Position numbers and translations under genes: made by a program. A model generated the notes under the pieces. The model was not told the origin of the DNA. It was given only the letters and a program-made list of their open reading frames with translations, and did not search any database. From positions 213,894 through 277,893 of the forward strand of contig MNCI01000135.1 in assembly GCA_015680685.1 (NCBI GenBank): a DNA stretch of 64,000 nucleotides, written 5' to 3'. Position 1 is the stretch's first letter, and each line of letters begins with the position of its first letter. Origin of the DNA: Gnetum montanum (Eukaryota > Streptophyta > Gnetopsida > Gnetales > Gnetaceae). Of this stretch, positions 1 to 11,300 are shown one piece after another.

Positions 1-694
1 CCCCCCCCCCGCCATAGAGCCAAAATCAACCCCGAGTGCTTACCCCGGTGTTTGAGGCGAAGGGCCTCCTTAAAATAGAGGGGGAGGTTAACCTGGGCCC
101 CTGTCTTCAGGCAACGGAGGAAGGTGAATCACTCTCTCCTTGAATGTTGGTTTTGGGATAATAAGGTTGTTTTTCCATGAATGTGACATCCAGTTATTGG
201 TAAAATCATTTTGTACTAGGACAATAGCACTTATACCCCTTTTGATTTGGTGAATATCCTAGGACGACACATTTGGTGGCTTTGGGATCAAGTTTGCTAC
301 GAAATTGTTGGGGAATATGAACAAAAACTGTACAACCAAATACCTTGAGAGGGATTGATGAGATGAGTCGGGTTGTTGGAAAAGCTTTCAGAAGGACTTG
401 ACAAGGATTTTGGAATTTAAGAACTCATGATGGCATTCAATTGATGAGATATGCAGCAATAAGAGCTGTTTCTCCCCAAAAGAAATTTGGAACTTGAGAG
501 GAAAGTAGGAGGGCTTGGTCAACTTCCAATAAATGCCTGTTTCTCCTTTTAGCTATTCCATTTTGTTATGGGGTATCAATACAAGAGCTTTGATGGACAA
601 TACCCTCTTTAGATAGAAAATCCCCAAGAACAAAGTTGAAATATTCTTTTGCATTGTTGGTTCTCATGATTTGGATTTTTGTTTTAAATTGTGT

Positions 695-1156
695 CTAAAT
701 CATGTTCATGAAATTTTTAAAGATTTGGCTGACTTCAAATTTTTTTTTCATCTGATCATCAACAAAGGATACAAACCATCTCGCTCCTATCACATTTTTT
801 ATTTTTAACGGACCCCAAACATCACTATGAACCATAGAAAAAGGATGAGATGCTTTGTATGGTTGTATTGGATAAGAGTTATGAACATGTTTTGAAAGCT
901 GACAAATTTCACAATGAAGAACATTTGAATTTTTATTGAATAATAATGGAAAGAGTCTTTTGAGATACAAAAAACTAGGATGGCCTAGTCTATAATGGCA
1001 TAGTAGAATTTTATTTTTCCTATTTGACTTAAATATAGAAATAGATTGTTTTTCACTAATTGTATGTGGAGATTGTCTCTCAAGTTGGTTGCCTTTTTTG
1101 AAGATATAGAGTCCCGTACACACCTCAGCACTGCCAATCATCTGTCCCAAAGTCAA
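695..1156 (-). pseudogene. Copia element 2 GAG-pre-integrase and integrase N-part, broken
   Basis: Contains HYRLGHPSFLYLKRLFP and a CEICQLSKH zinc-binding motif of the GAG-pre-integrase domain, then HSDVWGPLK..GARWFVSFVDD, the start of the integrase core with the first catalytic Asp. The core continues leftward in broken frames; QNGVAKRK-like and FWGE-type segments can be traced at 440-600. Non-functional. Confidence 0.82.
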
Positions 1157-1206
1157 ATCCTAAAAAACACAATGAAGGGAAGAAACTTAGCAACACAATT
1201 CGTATC

Positions 1207-1548
1207 CTAAGTGAGTTTACTAATGGATAACAAATCGCAAGTCAAGCTAGGGACAAGGAGAACAAATTTGAGGGTTAACCCCCTAGGTAATACAACAGAA
1301 CCTGTATTAGACACCTTAGATAGAGAACCGTCGGCAATATGAACAGTATGGTTCTTAGTGCATGGTGTGTAGTCTTGAAGAATTCTAGAATCTCCAGTCA
1401 TGTGATTTGATGCTTCAGAGTCAACAATCGAAGTGCTTAACTTATTACCCTTTTGAACTTTTAGAGCAGTGAGAAAGTTACCTTTTTGGGCCACTGAACC
1501 AATCCCTATGACCGGATTAGAAGTGCCAGACATTTGCTGAGTGAACAA
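1207..1548 (-). pseudogene. Copia element 2 protease region, broken
   Basis: The reading frame shows IVDSEASNHMTGD, the copia aspartic-protease active-site region with the catalytic DSGAS changed to DSEAS, then the typical VHIADGS and LLSISKL segments. Known: copia proteases of this type cleave the gag-pol polyprotein. The Gly-to-Glu change beside the catalytic Asp should inactivate it. Confidence 0.83.
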
Positions 1549-2059
1549 CTTCTACAGTACTTCCATTTGTTCCTTACTGAAGTGGTGTTTTGATGGTTTT
1601 GAAGGAGAGGAAGGTCTTTCTTTCATTTTTGCACTATTACCTTTGCTTTCTTTTTTAGATTTGGAGTGTGATGGTTTCTAGTCAGGAGGTTTCTCATGAA
1701 TTTGCCAGCAAGTTTCTCTAGTATGACTAGGCTTCTAATAGTGATCACACCAGGGATGCCCTTTCTTCGTATGGGAACTAGAACCTTGTGCAGCTAAAGC
1801 TGAACCTTCATTGGTTGGATGGTTTGAATGAAGCATAACTTTCTTCCTGCTCTCTTCTTGTCGTACTTTAGAGGCAATCTCATGGAGACTTGGTAGTGGT
1901 TTGATTGCTAAAACATGCCCACTTCATCTAGGTTTTTGTTTAAACCTAGAAGAAACTTGTAGATTCATTTCTTTTCAACAATCTTTTTATACTTGTTGGC
2001 ATCATTTGAGCAGTCTGATTTTGTGGTCTTAAATAGATCTAATTGTTGCCAATATTGAT

Positions 2060-2500
2060 TTAATCGACTGAAATATTAAGTGACAGACAAGTCTCCTTGG
2101 TGTAAGTCATGAAGAATCCTTCCGCAGTGTCTTCTTTATTAAAGTAGGTTTCTCTTGCAACCTCCCAGATCTCTTGGGTTGTTTCATAGAGCATGAAATC
2201 TTCTCCGATGTTGTTTGTCATCGAGGTGATCAACCATGACATAACCATGTTATTTTTAGCCTTCCAATTTCAGTACTTTGGATCTTCCTTTGCCGGTTGA
2301 GTAGCTACTCTAGTGAGATAGTCATCTTTGCGCTTGTCACACACGAGCATCATAACTGAATGGGACCATTGAAGATAATTTTGTCCATTTAGCTTGTGAC
2401 TCATGATGAGGATAGCAGAATTTTCTGAACCACCATTAGTGCTCAGAATCGTGTTGCTATTAGGAGTGGAGGCTACATCTGATGTTGTGGATGTAGCCAT
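2060..2500 (-). pseudogene. Copia element 2 gag, broken
   Basis: The likely start is the Met at 2500 (MATSTTSDVAS), downstream of the primer site; it is followed by the copia gag hallmark HKLNGQNYLQWSHSV and, after a frame break near 2270, by AMSWLI-type sequence and YETTQEIWEVARETYF, the UBN2-type gag helices. It would package element RNA in cytoplasmic particles. The frame breaks again beyond 2060, and a CCHC-like finger (CDHY..H..C, with the second Cys changed to Tyr) is readable at about 1700-1760. Non-functional. Confidence 0.8.
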
Positions 2501-2681
2501 GAGGATGGAAAGGGATATAACAAGGAGAGAGATGAACTGTTGTGACGGAAGAATGAGAGCCAACGTCTACTTTTGTTGGAAGAGAGAGGGAAAGAAAATT
2601 CAACATCGCTGGTGATGAACACAGGTTTGATGTCGTTAGTGAGAAGGAAAAATTCACCATCGGACAGAATTGCTCAGGAAA

Positions 2682-2694
2682 TGCTTTGATACCA
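2682..2694 (-). promoter_or_regulatory. Primer-binding site, copia element 2
   Basis: On the - strand TGGTATCAAAGCA matches the usual copia site complementary to initiator Met-tRNA (TGGTATCAGAGC) with one substitution, directly next to the LTR end. Confidence 0.82.
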
Positions 2695-2940
2695 TGTAGT
2701 TATTCAGAAAATTAGAGAAATTGAATTTTTATTCCTTGATTTTTGAGTGTTACAATGAGCCCTTTTTATACATGAATATGGACACTATTTTTAGAAGGAA
2801 TAATCAGAAATCCTTGATTATGGGGAAAAACAAATCACCATAATGTTAGGAACCATAAAATCAGGAAATTTGCCTAAAGAAGCTGGATTTGGGATGACAA
2901 CAAATCCTGTTAAATTAGGAAACTACCAATAAGAATTACA
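2695..2940 (-). repeat. 5' LTR of copia element 2
   Basis: A 246-bp segment with TG..CA ends: on the - strand it starts TGTAATTCTTATTGG and ends AACTACA. A primer site (TGGTATCAAAGCA on the - strand, 2682-2694) abuts its inner end and foreign copia coding abuts its outer end. TATA-like sequence (TATAAAAAGG on the - strand) lies near 2762-2771. Confidence 0.85.
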
Positions 2941-3147
2941 GCTGTAAACAACCCTTAAAAATTGATCTAGATTTCCACAGCAACCAACAACGTTCTTTCC
3001 ACTAGGAAGATCAACTACCTCCCACATTCCATTCTCTTGAAGTGCTCTTATCTCTTCTTCAACAGCTGCTCTCCATTTCGGATTCTGAAAGGCTCTCTCA
3101 ATATCTTTTGGAATCTCCATACCGTTGAGGCTAGTAACAAATGCCAT
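2941..3147 (-). pseudogene. Copia element 1 reverse transcriptase, N-terminal stump
   Basis: Begins FVTSLNGMEIPKDIERAFQ and continues NPKWRAAVEEEIRALQENGM WEVVDLP, the conserved start of copia reverse transcriptase, to VGC at the junction with the other element's LTR at 2940/2941. The catalytic YVDD part is not in the window. Upstream (3160-3700) is the usual variable spacer with DVTFLEDQMFYPNSSLQGE near 3540-3590. Confidence 0.85.
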
Positions 3148-3713
3148 GTAATGATGAGATAGATTTGAGTAGGTTAGTTGCCGAGAGATGGGATTTTGGG
3201 TACAAGTTCAAACACCTTTCTTGAGAGCAATAGGAAGATCCAAATTGTCAGATGACACCATACCTTCTTCCATGGTTTCAGGATCCTCCCTTGGTTCAGA
3301 TAGTTTCACAGCATGGGGAGTCTCTAGTCTCCTTGAATAAACCATAATTGGTTTGGAGATGCTTGATTCTCCCTATCGATTCAATTCGTGATCACATTGA
3401 TTTGAAGGGATTTGTTTAGTATGAAGATTGTCCGATTTGGTTGGATGTGGAGACTTGAATGAAGAATGAGACTCAGATGGAATATATATAGGAAGTGAGA
3501 TACAGGGATCCCAATGGTCATCTTCACTCATCATCTCCCCTTGAAGAGAACTATTGGGATAAAACATTTGATCTTCCAAGAAAGTTACATCATAAGAGAC
3601 AGAATTTTCTGGAAGGGGGGTGAAAGCATATTTATCCCTTTTGAGATGGAGAGTAGCTAGTAAAGACACACTTAAAGGATTTGGGATCAAGTTTACTCTT
3701 TTGTGGGTGATGA

Positions 3714-4830
3714 TTATAGACATATGTAATGCAACCAAACACCAAACACTATAGGAGAAAGAGAGTTAAGAATAAGGAAATGAGGATAGGTATCAAGTAG
3801 ACAACTGAGAGGAGTTCGAAGATATAGAGTTTTGGATGGCATTCTATTTATAAGATAGGCTGCAGTTAACACTGCTTCTCCCCAAAAAGAGTTTGGAACA
3901 TGACCAGTGAACATAAGAGCTTGGGCTACCTCTAGTAAATGTCTATTTTTCCTCTTTGCCACTCCATTCTGTTGAGGGGTGTATGTACAAGAACTCTGAT
4001 GAAACACTCCATTATCATTTTGGTTGTGTTAGGTCATTAGTGAAATACTCTCTACCATTGTCAGTTCTTAGAATTTTGATATTGGTTTGGAAAACATTTG
4101 AGATATGTTTGTGAAACTGTTTAACAATTGATTCAGTTTCGGATTTTTCTCTCATGAGATAAACCCAACACACCCTTGTATGATCACCAATAAATGTGAT
4201 AAACCACTTAGAGCCCGTGAGAGTGGATTGACGTGCGAGACCCCATATGTCACTGTGTATAAGATGAAATGGCTTTGACACTTGATATGTATGAGAAGGA
4301 TAATTTTTTCTAGTTTGTTTTGCGCCAATACAATGGTCACACTAGAAATCTGAAGGATTTTTATTGATAAACAAAGTTGGATACAAAGATTTGAGATAAA
4401 CAAAACGAGGGTGACCAAGGCGTCTATGCCAAAGTATTATTTCTGAACTTGACGAGGTTGAAAGGGAGATGTTTTCATGAGATTGAATTTTTGAAGAAGA
4501 ACCAACACCATTGAGAATGTAGAGACCATGTTTCTCCTCAGCACTACCAATCATCCTCCCCGAAGACAAACCCTGGAACACATAGAGAGAACGGAAAAAT
4601 GTTACTGCACAATTTTGATCTTTTGACAATTTGCTGATAGAGAGGAGGTTATAATTTAACTCTGGAACATAGTAAACAAATCTTAAATTCATCCCAGAAT
4701 TATGAATTGACTCACAACCTCCTACTCTTGACATAGTACCATCAGGTATAGTGATCTTAATGTCGTCATGACACTCTTTTCATTCCTAGAATAAACTCTT
4801 GTTTCCAGACCTGTAATTTGAAGCATCCAT
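3714..4830 (-). pseudogene. Copia element 1 protease and integrase, broken
   Basis: The protease active site near 4820 reads VDMDASNY where the family has D[ST]GAS. Next come VPELNYNLLSISKLS, the GAG-pre-integrase LWHRRLGHPRFVYLKSLYP, and the integrase core: HSDIWGLA (first Asp), GDHTRVCWVYLM, RTDNGREYF (second Asp), then, after a frame break near 4010, TPQQNGVAKRKNRHLLEVA with the downstream Glu segment altered. Known: this integrase inserts copia cDNA. The order protease-integrase-reverse transcriptase defines Ty1/copia. Confidence 0.86.
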
Positions 4831-4839
4831 GTCAACAAT

Positions 4840-5967
4840 TCACTTATCATTTACATGGATACGTGTAAAACATGAAGTAGTTAGATTACCTCTATGTGCA
4901 ACTGAGGCTATGGGAGTTTTTGATAATGTGTTGGCCTCCTTTATCAGGTTGGGATTACTCAATATTGATTGTAACGCTTTAATTTGTTTAGTAGTGAGAT
5001 TGAGATTACTAGACTTATCAGTCTTTGCAGTAGTCTCAATAGCAAGAGCTTTTTTTGGCTCCTTGTGGTTCTGTGGCTTGTAATTTGGTGGGTATCCATG
5101 GATTTTGAAGCAGTTATCCTGTGTATGATTCATCTTGTGGCAATGATCACACCACAACTTCTCCTTCCCAGATCTTTGACTCCTTTGATGTTGCTTGCTT
5201 TGGTGTGTGACGAGGGCTGATCCTACCAAAGGAGCATATGTTCTAGTTAGAAGCATAACCTTCTTTTTGCTTTCCTCTCCTTACTTTGGCGAAAGCCTCA
5301 TGGATGGTGGGAAAAGGCTTTGTGCTCAACACTCTACCTCGTACCTCATCCAACTCTTTATTCAGCCCTTGTAAAAAGTCGAAGATCTGCTCCTTTTCAA
5401 TCATCGGAGCAAACTTGACTCCATCTTTAGGACTCTCCCACTACATTTCATAAAATAAATCCATGTCTTGCTATAATTCATCAAAGAATTAAAATAATTA
5501 GTGACTTATTTGTCTCCTTGTTGCATCTCACGAAGCTTTGAACGTATTTCAAAACACCGTGACATGTTTTCCAGATCCAAGTAGATTTCTTGAACTATTG
5601 TCCATATGTCTTTAGCAGTTTTGTAGAATAGATATGTCCTTCCAATTTGTGGCTCCATCGAATTAATTAACCAAGCTAGCTCTATGGAATTGTCGGCATC
5701 CCAAGTATGATAGGCAAGGTCGGTAGATTCAGGAGGTGAAATTGTATTGGTGACATATCTGGACTTTTCTTTGCCTTTGAGGAGAAGAAAAACGGACTGA
5801 AACCATTCTTGGAAGTTGGCTCCATTGAGTTTGTGCTGGGTTATTTGAAGAGAATGATTTTCAAAGGGTTGAGAAGAAGAAGATAAAGGATTTGGGATAG
5901 TTGTCGTTGACGTGCTTTCAAGTGTGCTAGGCGAAGCGGATTTGTAAGAAGAATTTTTTTCAGCCAT
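4840..5967 (-). pseudogene. Copia element 1 gag with CCHC finger, broken
   Basis: Start Met at 5967 (MAEKNSSYKSASPS), just inside the primer site. The N-part has HKLNGANFQEWFQSVFLLLKG and the central helices LAWLINSMEPQIG..YKTAKDIWTIVQEIY, typical of copia gag. After a frame break (about 5260-5505) a zinc knuckle WCDHCHKMNHTQDNCFKIHG follows at 5113-5160, with C-x2-C-x4-H-x4-C spacing intact. Particle-forming and RNA-binding role by family. Dead through stops at about 5400-5500. Confidence 0.85.
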
Positions 5968-5971
5968 TTAA

Positions 5972-5987
5972 CTTGGCTCTGATACCA
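5972..5987 (-). promoter_or_regulatory. Primer-binding site, copia element 1
   Basis: On the - strand TGGTATCAGAGCCAAG is an exact match to the initiator Met-tRNA primer site of copia elements and touches the LTR end at 5988. Confidence 0.9.
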
Positions 5988-6129
5988 TGAGCAAAGAGAT
6001 GAAATGAAATAGTTCTCTTTATTGAAGTTTATGAAAGATTGCATACAAAGATTTATAGACCAGCCTTATTTCGTATTTAAAACAAATTAAAGTCTAAGTA
6101 TTTAATAGAGTAATAAGGTCACATGTACA
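5988..6129 (-). repeat. 5' LTR of copia element 1 (about 142 bp)
   Basis: On the - strand it starts TGTACATGTGACC and ends TTTGCTCA next to the primer site. It holds a TATA-like CTATAAATC (6050-6058) and an AATAAA-type signal (about 6017-6022), so promoter and polyadenylation signals are both visible in this very short LTR. An alternative outer end at 6140 (TGCCCCAC) cannot be excluded because the second LTR is not in the window. Confidence 0.7.
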
Positions 6130-7150
6130 AATGTGGGGCATTATATTCTCTCAGCTTTACAGGCAAGAAGATTCAGGGTCAATTCATTCCACATATGCCT
6201 TAGAGAAAATAAAATAAAATATGTATCCATGTTCCTTACCAGCTAGGACAATTCAGTTACATTAAATTTTCATCAAAATTTCTTCTCATACATCAAAGTC
6301 ATAGAGTGCAATGGATGAGGGTTCATCTAGCAAAATATAAAAATCATGAACTCAAGGCATCAAATCAAGAAAAACATCTTCTTCCAGTTACTAAATAGTG
6401 AAACTTTTCATTTTAGATCAATGACCCAATGCTGCATTGTCATATGAGCACTGAAAGATCATTACACAACCTTTCTATAGCTACAGAGAGATGGAATTAA
6501 TTTTTGACTAAAAAAGAAGTTGAGTATTTCTTCTATACTGAAACATTACCATAATAAAACATCCTTCCCTGACTCATAGGTGAGGTTACTCTCTTTGGAC
6601 ATCATGAAATCATAAAATAGTAGTAAGTCATACCTGTTCTTACTTGTTTGAATGTGCCAAGCTAAATCATTTTCATTGCACCTAAAAAGGTTAACTCATA
6701 TGCAAGCAAAATATATTCATATGAATATCCTTTCCTTTTTGGTTGTGAACAAGTAATTCATATAATCTACTTATATCACATTTTCATCAGTCATAAAATC
6801 GAGAATAAAAAAAGAACACATTTAAAAGCAGCCAAGAGATAAAAAGCTTTTATTCAATATTTCAAAATTCATCACAGCCAAAAACCAGTTTTATAATCAG
6901 AACAGAGCCAGGGAAAATCAGATTACCATAAGCGAAATGCAGAAGAACACACTACTAGACATCTCAAGACAATCGCAAAAGAAGAGGGTTGTTACAGGTT
7001 TTAGAAACGGTCTATCCAACATCGTATAAATTGCATGGCATGTATTCTGGATGAATGGTTCTAAACCAGTAAAGATAACATGGATTCGTCATGGCTTAAC
7101 CATATTTGATTGGATTTAGAGACCATAAGAATTACAAATGTAGTTGAATA
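6130..7150. other. No gene recognised
   Basis: About 1 kb of AT-rich sequence between copia element 1 and a SINE-like repeat. No long frame, splice-supported exon or repeat family was recognised. I infer it is part of the intron upstream of exon A. Confidence 0.5.
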
Positions 7151-7154
7151 ACCC

Positions 7155-7300
7155 GTGCCTAAATGGTTATAGCATTGAGTCTCTAACAATTAGGTTCCAA
7201 GCTCAAATCTACATAAAAATATACATTGAAGTTGATGTTAGGTAGACTACTAGCTATAAAAATCATTGTCAACCCATCTGTTAGTTCCAAATCTATTGGG
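7155..7300 (+). mobile_element. SINE-like repeat (tRNA-derived), + strand
   Basis: The stretch GTGCCTAAATGGTTATAGC resembles a tRNA A-box region, and about 30 bp on GGTTCCAAGCTCAAATC resembles a B box. The spacing fits the internal Pol III promoter of plant SINEs. Ends are not defined and no target duplication was found. Confidence 0.4.
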
Positions 7301-7389
7301 ATAATGGCCATGATGATGAAAATGATTAGCATAAAGAATAAACCTAGAGAAACCTGCCAGTTAATATACTTTTTTAGGTGGGGTGTTAG

Positions 7390-7552
7390 AACTTGAAATA
7401 AGTGAAATATAGGTACACCCCAAAATATATAGTCTAGTTAGAACTTTATATAACTCAACATTGCCCACCAGAATTGAACCCATGACTTGGAGCTTCCAAA
7501 TTATGTGTCATACCACTAGGCTAACCCACAAGCCTAGGCAGTTGTTGCCCAA
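7390..7552 (-). mobile_element. SINE (tRNA-derived), - strand
   Basis: On the - strand a head with A box TTAGCCTAGTGGTA and, about 30 bp on, B box GGGTTCAATTCT is followed by a body ending TTTTGGGGTGTACCTATATT. The same body recurs on the + strand at 39757-39905, so this is a dispersed SINE family. It sits in the intron just upstream of exon A, opposite to gene direction. Confidence 0.62.
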
Positions 7553-7555
7553 GGG

Positions 7556-8007
7556 GTGCAAGTAGTACGTGGTGGTGGGGGTGGTGTGGTTGGGGACAAT
7601 CCTTGGAAGGTGTCTGATGTCTCCTTGATTACCTCCTCAATTGCCTCCCCAACAAAAAAAGGGGTGGAGCTTCCCTTGTTGGGGGATTGGGTTTTGGTTG
7701 TCCATGGGGGATCTTTGCCCCTTATGTCGGATGCAAAATCATGTGGGATGCAACATCATGTGGGTTAGAGGACCCTATAAGCTTCCCTGTTTTGCTGGGG
7801 TTGGGTAGGCTTGGCCAACCTTCTGGTCCACTTGCCCACAGCAAGAAGACGTAGCTGGATATTGACTTGAGAATACAGCTGACCTTGAAAGAGGTCTACA
7901 AGAAGCATTCTGCACGTCACACATGAAGATTTTGTCCTAGAATTGTAGGGGTTAGGGTATGCCCTATAAAAGAAATACCCTGAAAGAGATTGTGTGAAGT
8001 GAGGCAT
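7556..8007 (+). mobile_element. LINE fragment: ORF1 end and first codons of ORF2
   Basis: At 7926 the sequence reads MKILS*NCRG*GMPYKRNTLKEIV in one frame. It matches the ORF2 start of LINE-1 in this window (MKILSWTCQGQGTPYKRNTL, starting at 27267). The preceding 370 bp would be the ORF1 C-terminus and linker. The fragment stops abruptly about 80 bp into ORF2, so it lacks endonuclease and reverse transcriptase. Losing the 3' side is odd, because LINEs are normally 5'-truncated; deletion or recombination after insertion is likely. It lies 200 bp upstream of host exon A. Confidence 0.68.
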
Positions 8008-8206
8008 GCCTTTTTTTTGTAGTTGTAAAATATATGAATCGGAAACCTCCTTTATATTGTGAGAATGTGTACTGTTCCTTCTTTAAAAGCGCAGCATAGT
8101 CATTTTTTCTTATTCTTTAATTTCTTTGTTATGGTAGTGTGGACTTTTCTCTTTGGTTCTTCCGAGTTGCCATTCATTAAACTGTTTCACTCTTCTATTT
8201 GATCAG

Positions 8207-8303
8207 GTGCTTCTTGGCTCTATGGCTGCTTTAGCTTTAATGACAATTATTTCTGTCTGGATTGGGATAATGTTTCAGTGTATTCCGAGACAATTTCAAA
8301 CTA
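8207..8303 (+). CDS. GDT1-like gene, first exon in window (exon A)
   Basis: The 97-nt exon follows acceptor gatcag and ends before donor gtaaga. It encodes a membrane helix starting VLLGSMAALALMTIISV and ends at the conserved FQT; the last base, A, completes a Thr codon with CC of the next exon, giving the family's QFQTTLPIG junction. The upstream exon expected to carry the first E-x-G-D-K-T motif is not found between 6130 and 8206. Confidence 0.92.
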
Positions 8304-11300
8304 GTAAGATTGCCTTTACCATTTTGTTCTTGTCATTCTAAATTAGGATTTGGAGAACATTTAAAGTGAAACATTTGCTCATTTCAAGATTGAATGTATC
8401 TTAATCCCTACATTTTGTTTGGTAATTGGTAAATGCATCGTATATTGCATATTGCATAGTTAAAAGCTATATATGCTATTTCAAATTTACTGAAACAATT
8501 TTGAATCAACTTTTTCTTGGAAAACATTTGTACGGAATTTAAACCCCTTTATCATTTACTCCATAAATAAATACCAACTGTGTACCCCATTTCTATGATG
8601 TCATTTGATTAACATGAAGTTCGAAAAACAAAAATCAGAGAGATATGGGCGGCTATGCTTTTGCTAAAATGCTTAACTCAAATCTGGAATTTTGATTTCA
8701 AAATGCTACTTTGGATAGTCCAAGAAATCTGCATCCAAAAGCACTATTCTTAAGTAATGTGTTTTTGTAGTTTATAATTTTCAATAATGATATGGATCAG
8801 GACAACCACATGATACCAGTTTTTAAACGTTTTGAAACTCATCTGATTTTCTAATTAATAAGAGCAAAGTTCGAACTGTTTGGGTGAACATGGTTTATTT
8901 CTTAGAGCTAGGGATTGGTTTAATTTTGGTATTGTTCGTATTATTTCCATTCAATCATGGAATGCAGCTTTGGTTTGGTTGTTAAAAGGTTGTCTATGTT
9001 GGTTCCAGCCAAAAAAATAAAATAAAATTTGCAGTGAGTGGCCAGTAGAGATCTGGGTTTACCTTGCATTAATATTTTTTTTTTTTGTATTTTCCCTTTA
9101 TGCAATTTGCGATTGTTTTTTTTTTTAAAGCTTTAGCTGTTAAGGTTGCCTGTATCCCTGTTTGTTTATCAGTGAACATACTACAATTGATCAGGTAGTT
9201 ACTGCTTTCTCAAAAATACAAAAGCGGAAAACAAATTAAGAAAAAAAGGAAAAAAACACTTAAAAAATAGCGAAAAGGAGGTTTATTATTACGATACTCT
9301 ATTAATGAAAAGGAGGTTTATTATTACGATCCTGTATTCAAATAAAATCTTTCTGGTCGTTCGATTCAAAATTGAATTTTAATGCTTGTATCATTAAATA
9401 GAATTCTATAATCCATGCACAATTTTTTAAGGTAGACAAAACCACCATGGATATTTTGGATGCCAATCTCTATCTCATTCACAGTAACTGTCCCATGTTG
9501 ACTTTAAGGATGTTATGAATGGATTATCTTCATATACTTTGACTAAGAGTTGACTGTTCTATTAACTGATCACTTCTTCAATGTTCACATCATAAGTTAA
9601 TGTCTTTTGATATAAATTATGCATTCAACTCACCGCATTGTTTGACTGTGTGGGCAGCCTTACCTATTGGGAAATATGCAGCAGTTGCTCTTCTAATTGT
9701 CTTTGGCCTTAAATCCATCAGAGATGCCATGGAAATTCCTCCTGAGTCAGGAGAGAATGATGGAAATCGAGCAGAACTTGGAGAACTTGTTGAGGCTGAG
9801 GAGCTGGTTAAAGCAAAGGTATTTGAAATGCAAAATGTTCATTTTTATATAGTAGTTCTTCCATTGAATTCTCAGTTAATTTGAAATTATAATATACTTG
9901 ATCATAGAGCTCGTAGATGACAGCTTTTTGACAAAAGAAAATCATGGACTTGAATAGTTTGATGTTTTTTAGATTAATCGTATCTGTGCAAGACAGTGGT
10001 CCACCTAGATACTAAGTAAGAAAAAATGATGCCATCTATCCACTGGGTAATTGTAGACAGAATTTTTACCATGTGGACATGTCAAAAATTAAGTGATAGG
10101 GGTCCTGCCGGTATTGACAAATGGGATTTATCATACACAATGTAGTACGATCCAGTCATAAGCTTTGAAGACGTTGTTGAGTGGATTGCTAAGAACAACA
10201 AATATAAGAGATTATAATACATATTATACAAATGAAAACCCATGTTACCATGGTGGAAGATAGAGAACATATTTATAATTTTATGTTTTTTAATTTTTAT
10301 GGATTTTACGATTATAAAAAACAAAATGAACATAAACACATGCATCACAATCCCTCTTGGGGATAGGTTGAATGTTCATGTTGCAATCTCTCTTGGGATA
10401 AGTGCAACGCCACATACGAAATGCAATAAAATGGCTCTTAGTCACGACCTTGATGCCCCAACACCATGCTGTAAAATTATGGTCTCCTTGGATAAGGAAC
10501 GAATCATTACAGCTCAATTAAATGGAAATTAAATAAATATTTTTATTGTTTTTAATGTTTAATGCATGAATGGTGAAAGAAGGAAAAACCATGAGCTTTA
10601 TTTATTACCCAAATATTAAACTTCGCATTGACCAAATGGCTTCAGGCTACATCAGCAAGGTAACACTTATAGAGTCTGGTAGCATTTGTGAAAGTGACAA
10701 CTCAAATACACATAAGACAAGGAAATAAAATCAAATTGCCCAAGGAAGAAAGAGCTCTTCACATAAACTAGACACTAAAAGCTCAAATGAAATCAAAGTT
10801 ATGAATAAGATGTGTAAATGAGCTCATCCTAGGTATTTATAGTTTTCGTGTAGAAACGGAGGAGGCTTGTTAGCCCCTAGGTGTCAATGGAGGTCCATCA
10901 ACACAACCCAAGCTGATCCTAGTTACACGAAAGGCAAAGCTAGGTGAATCAGGCCTAGTAGGGGGTGCATAAGTGCCCTTGCACTAATGCAGGATAGTCA
11001 ACACACCCTTCCAAACCACATATTGCGTGAACAATTCCGAATGAAAGTTGGCACTCAAGGGAGCATGTTGAAAGGAGCAAATGATGTTTGAATGAAGCTA
11101 ATCCTAAAGAGCTTGGAATCATGCACATAATCTCAAAATGTGACACAAGAGGCTAGGGTGCATCTTGGAAGAGCATGAATCTCGACTGAACATGCTAGAC
11201 TACAAACATAGGGCATATTAAACACTTCTCCAAATCCTTGGCTCACAATTGATATACAAATGGCCACTGGATGCTTCATCATTCCCCCATGACTAGCTAA

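Larger units (their letters stand above)
1..2940 (-). mobile_element. Ty1/copia element 2, 5' part, runs off the left edge
   Basis: Read on the - strand the order is 5' LTR (2695-2940), Met-tRNA primer site, gag, CCHC-like finger, protease, GAG-pre-integrase and integrase, running off position 1. At 120-230 the - strand reads DVTFMEKQPYYPKTN..QGE, the copia region between integrase and reverse transcriptase. It lies inside copia element 1: at 2941 the latter's reverse-transcriptase coding begins abruptly. Stops and frameshifts throughout mark it as dead. A homopolymer C run at 1-10 opens the window and gives no information. The other target duplication would lie outside the window. Confidence 0.88.
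2941..6129 (-). mobile_element. Ty1/copia element 1, interrupted by copia element 2
   Basis: On the - strand: short 5' LTR (5988-6129), Met-tRNA primer site, gag, CCHC finger, protease, integrase and the first part of reverse transcriptase, cut off at 2941 by the LTR of copia element 2. The rest should resume left of the window. The two copia elements belong to related but distinct lineages: their LTRs differ in length (142 against 246 bp) and sequence. Multiple stops; not functional. Confidence 0.87.

Noticed and set aside
9600-9884. Separate 94-residue gene starting at 9600
   Set aside because: Only 9658-9818 resembles the transporter; the start and end are intron sequence beyond splice sites.
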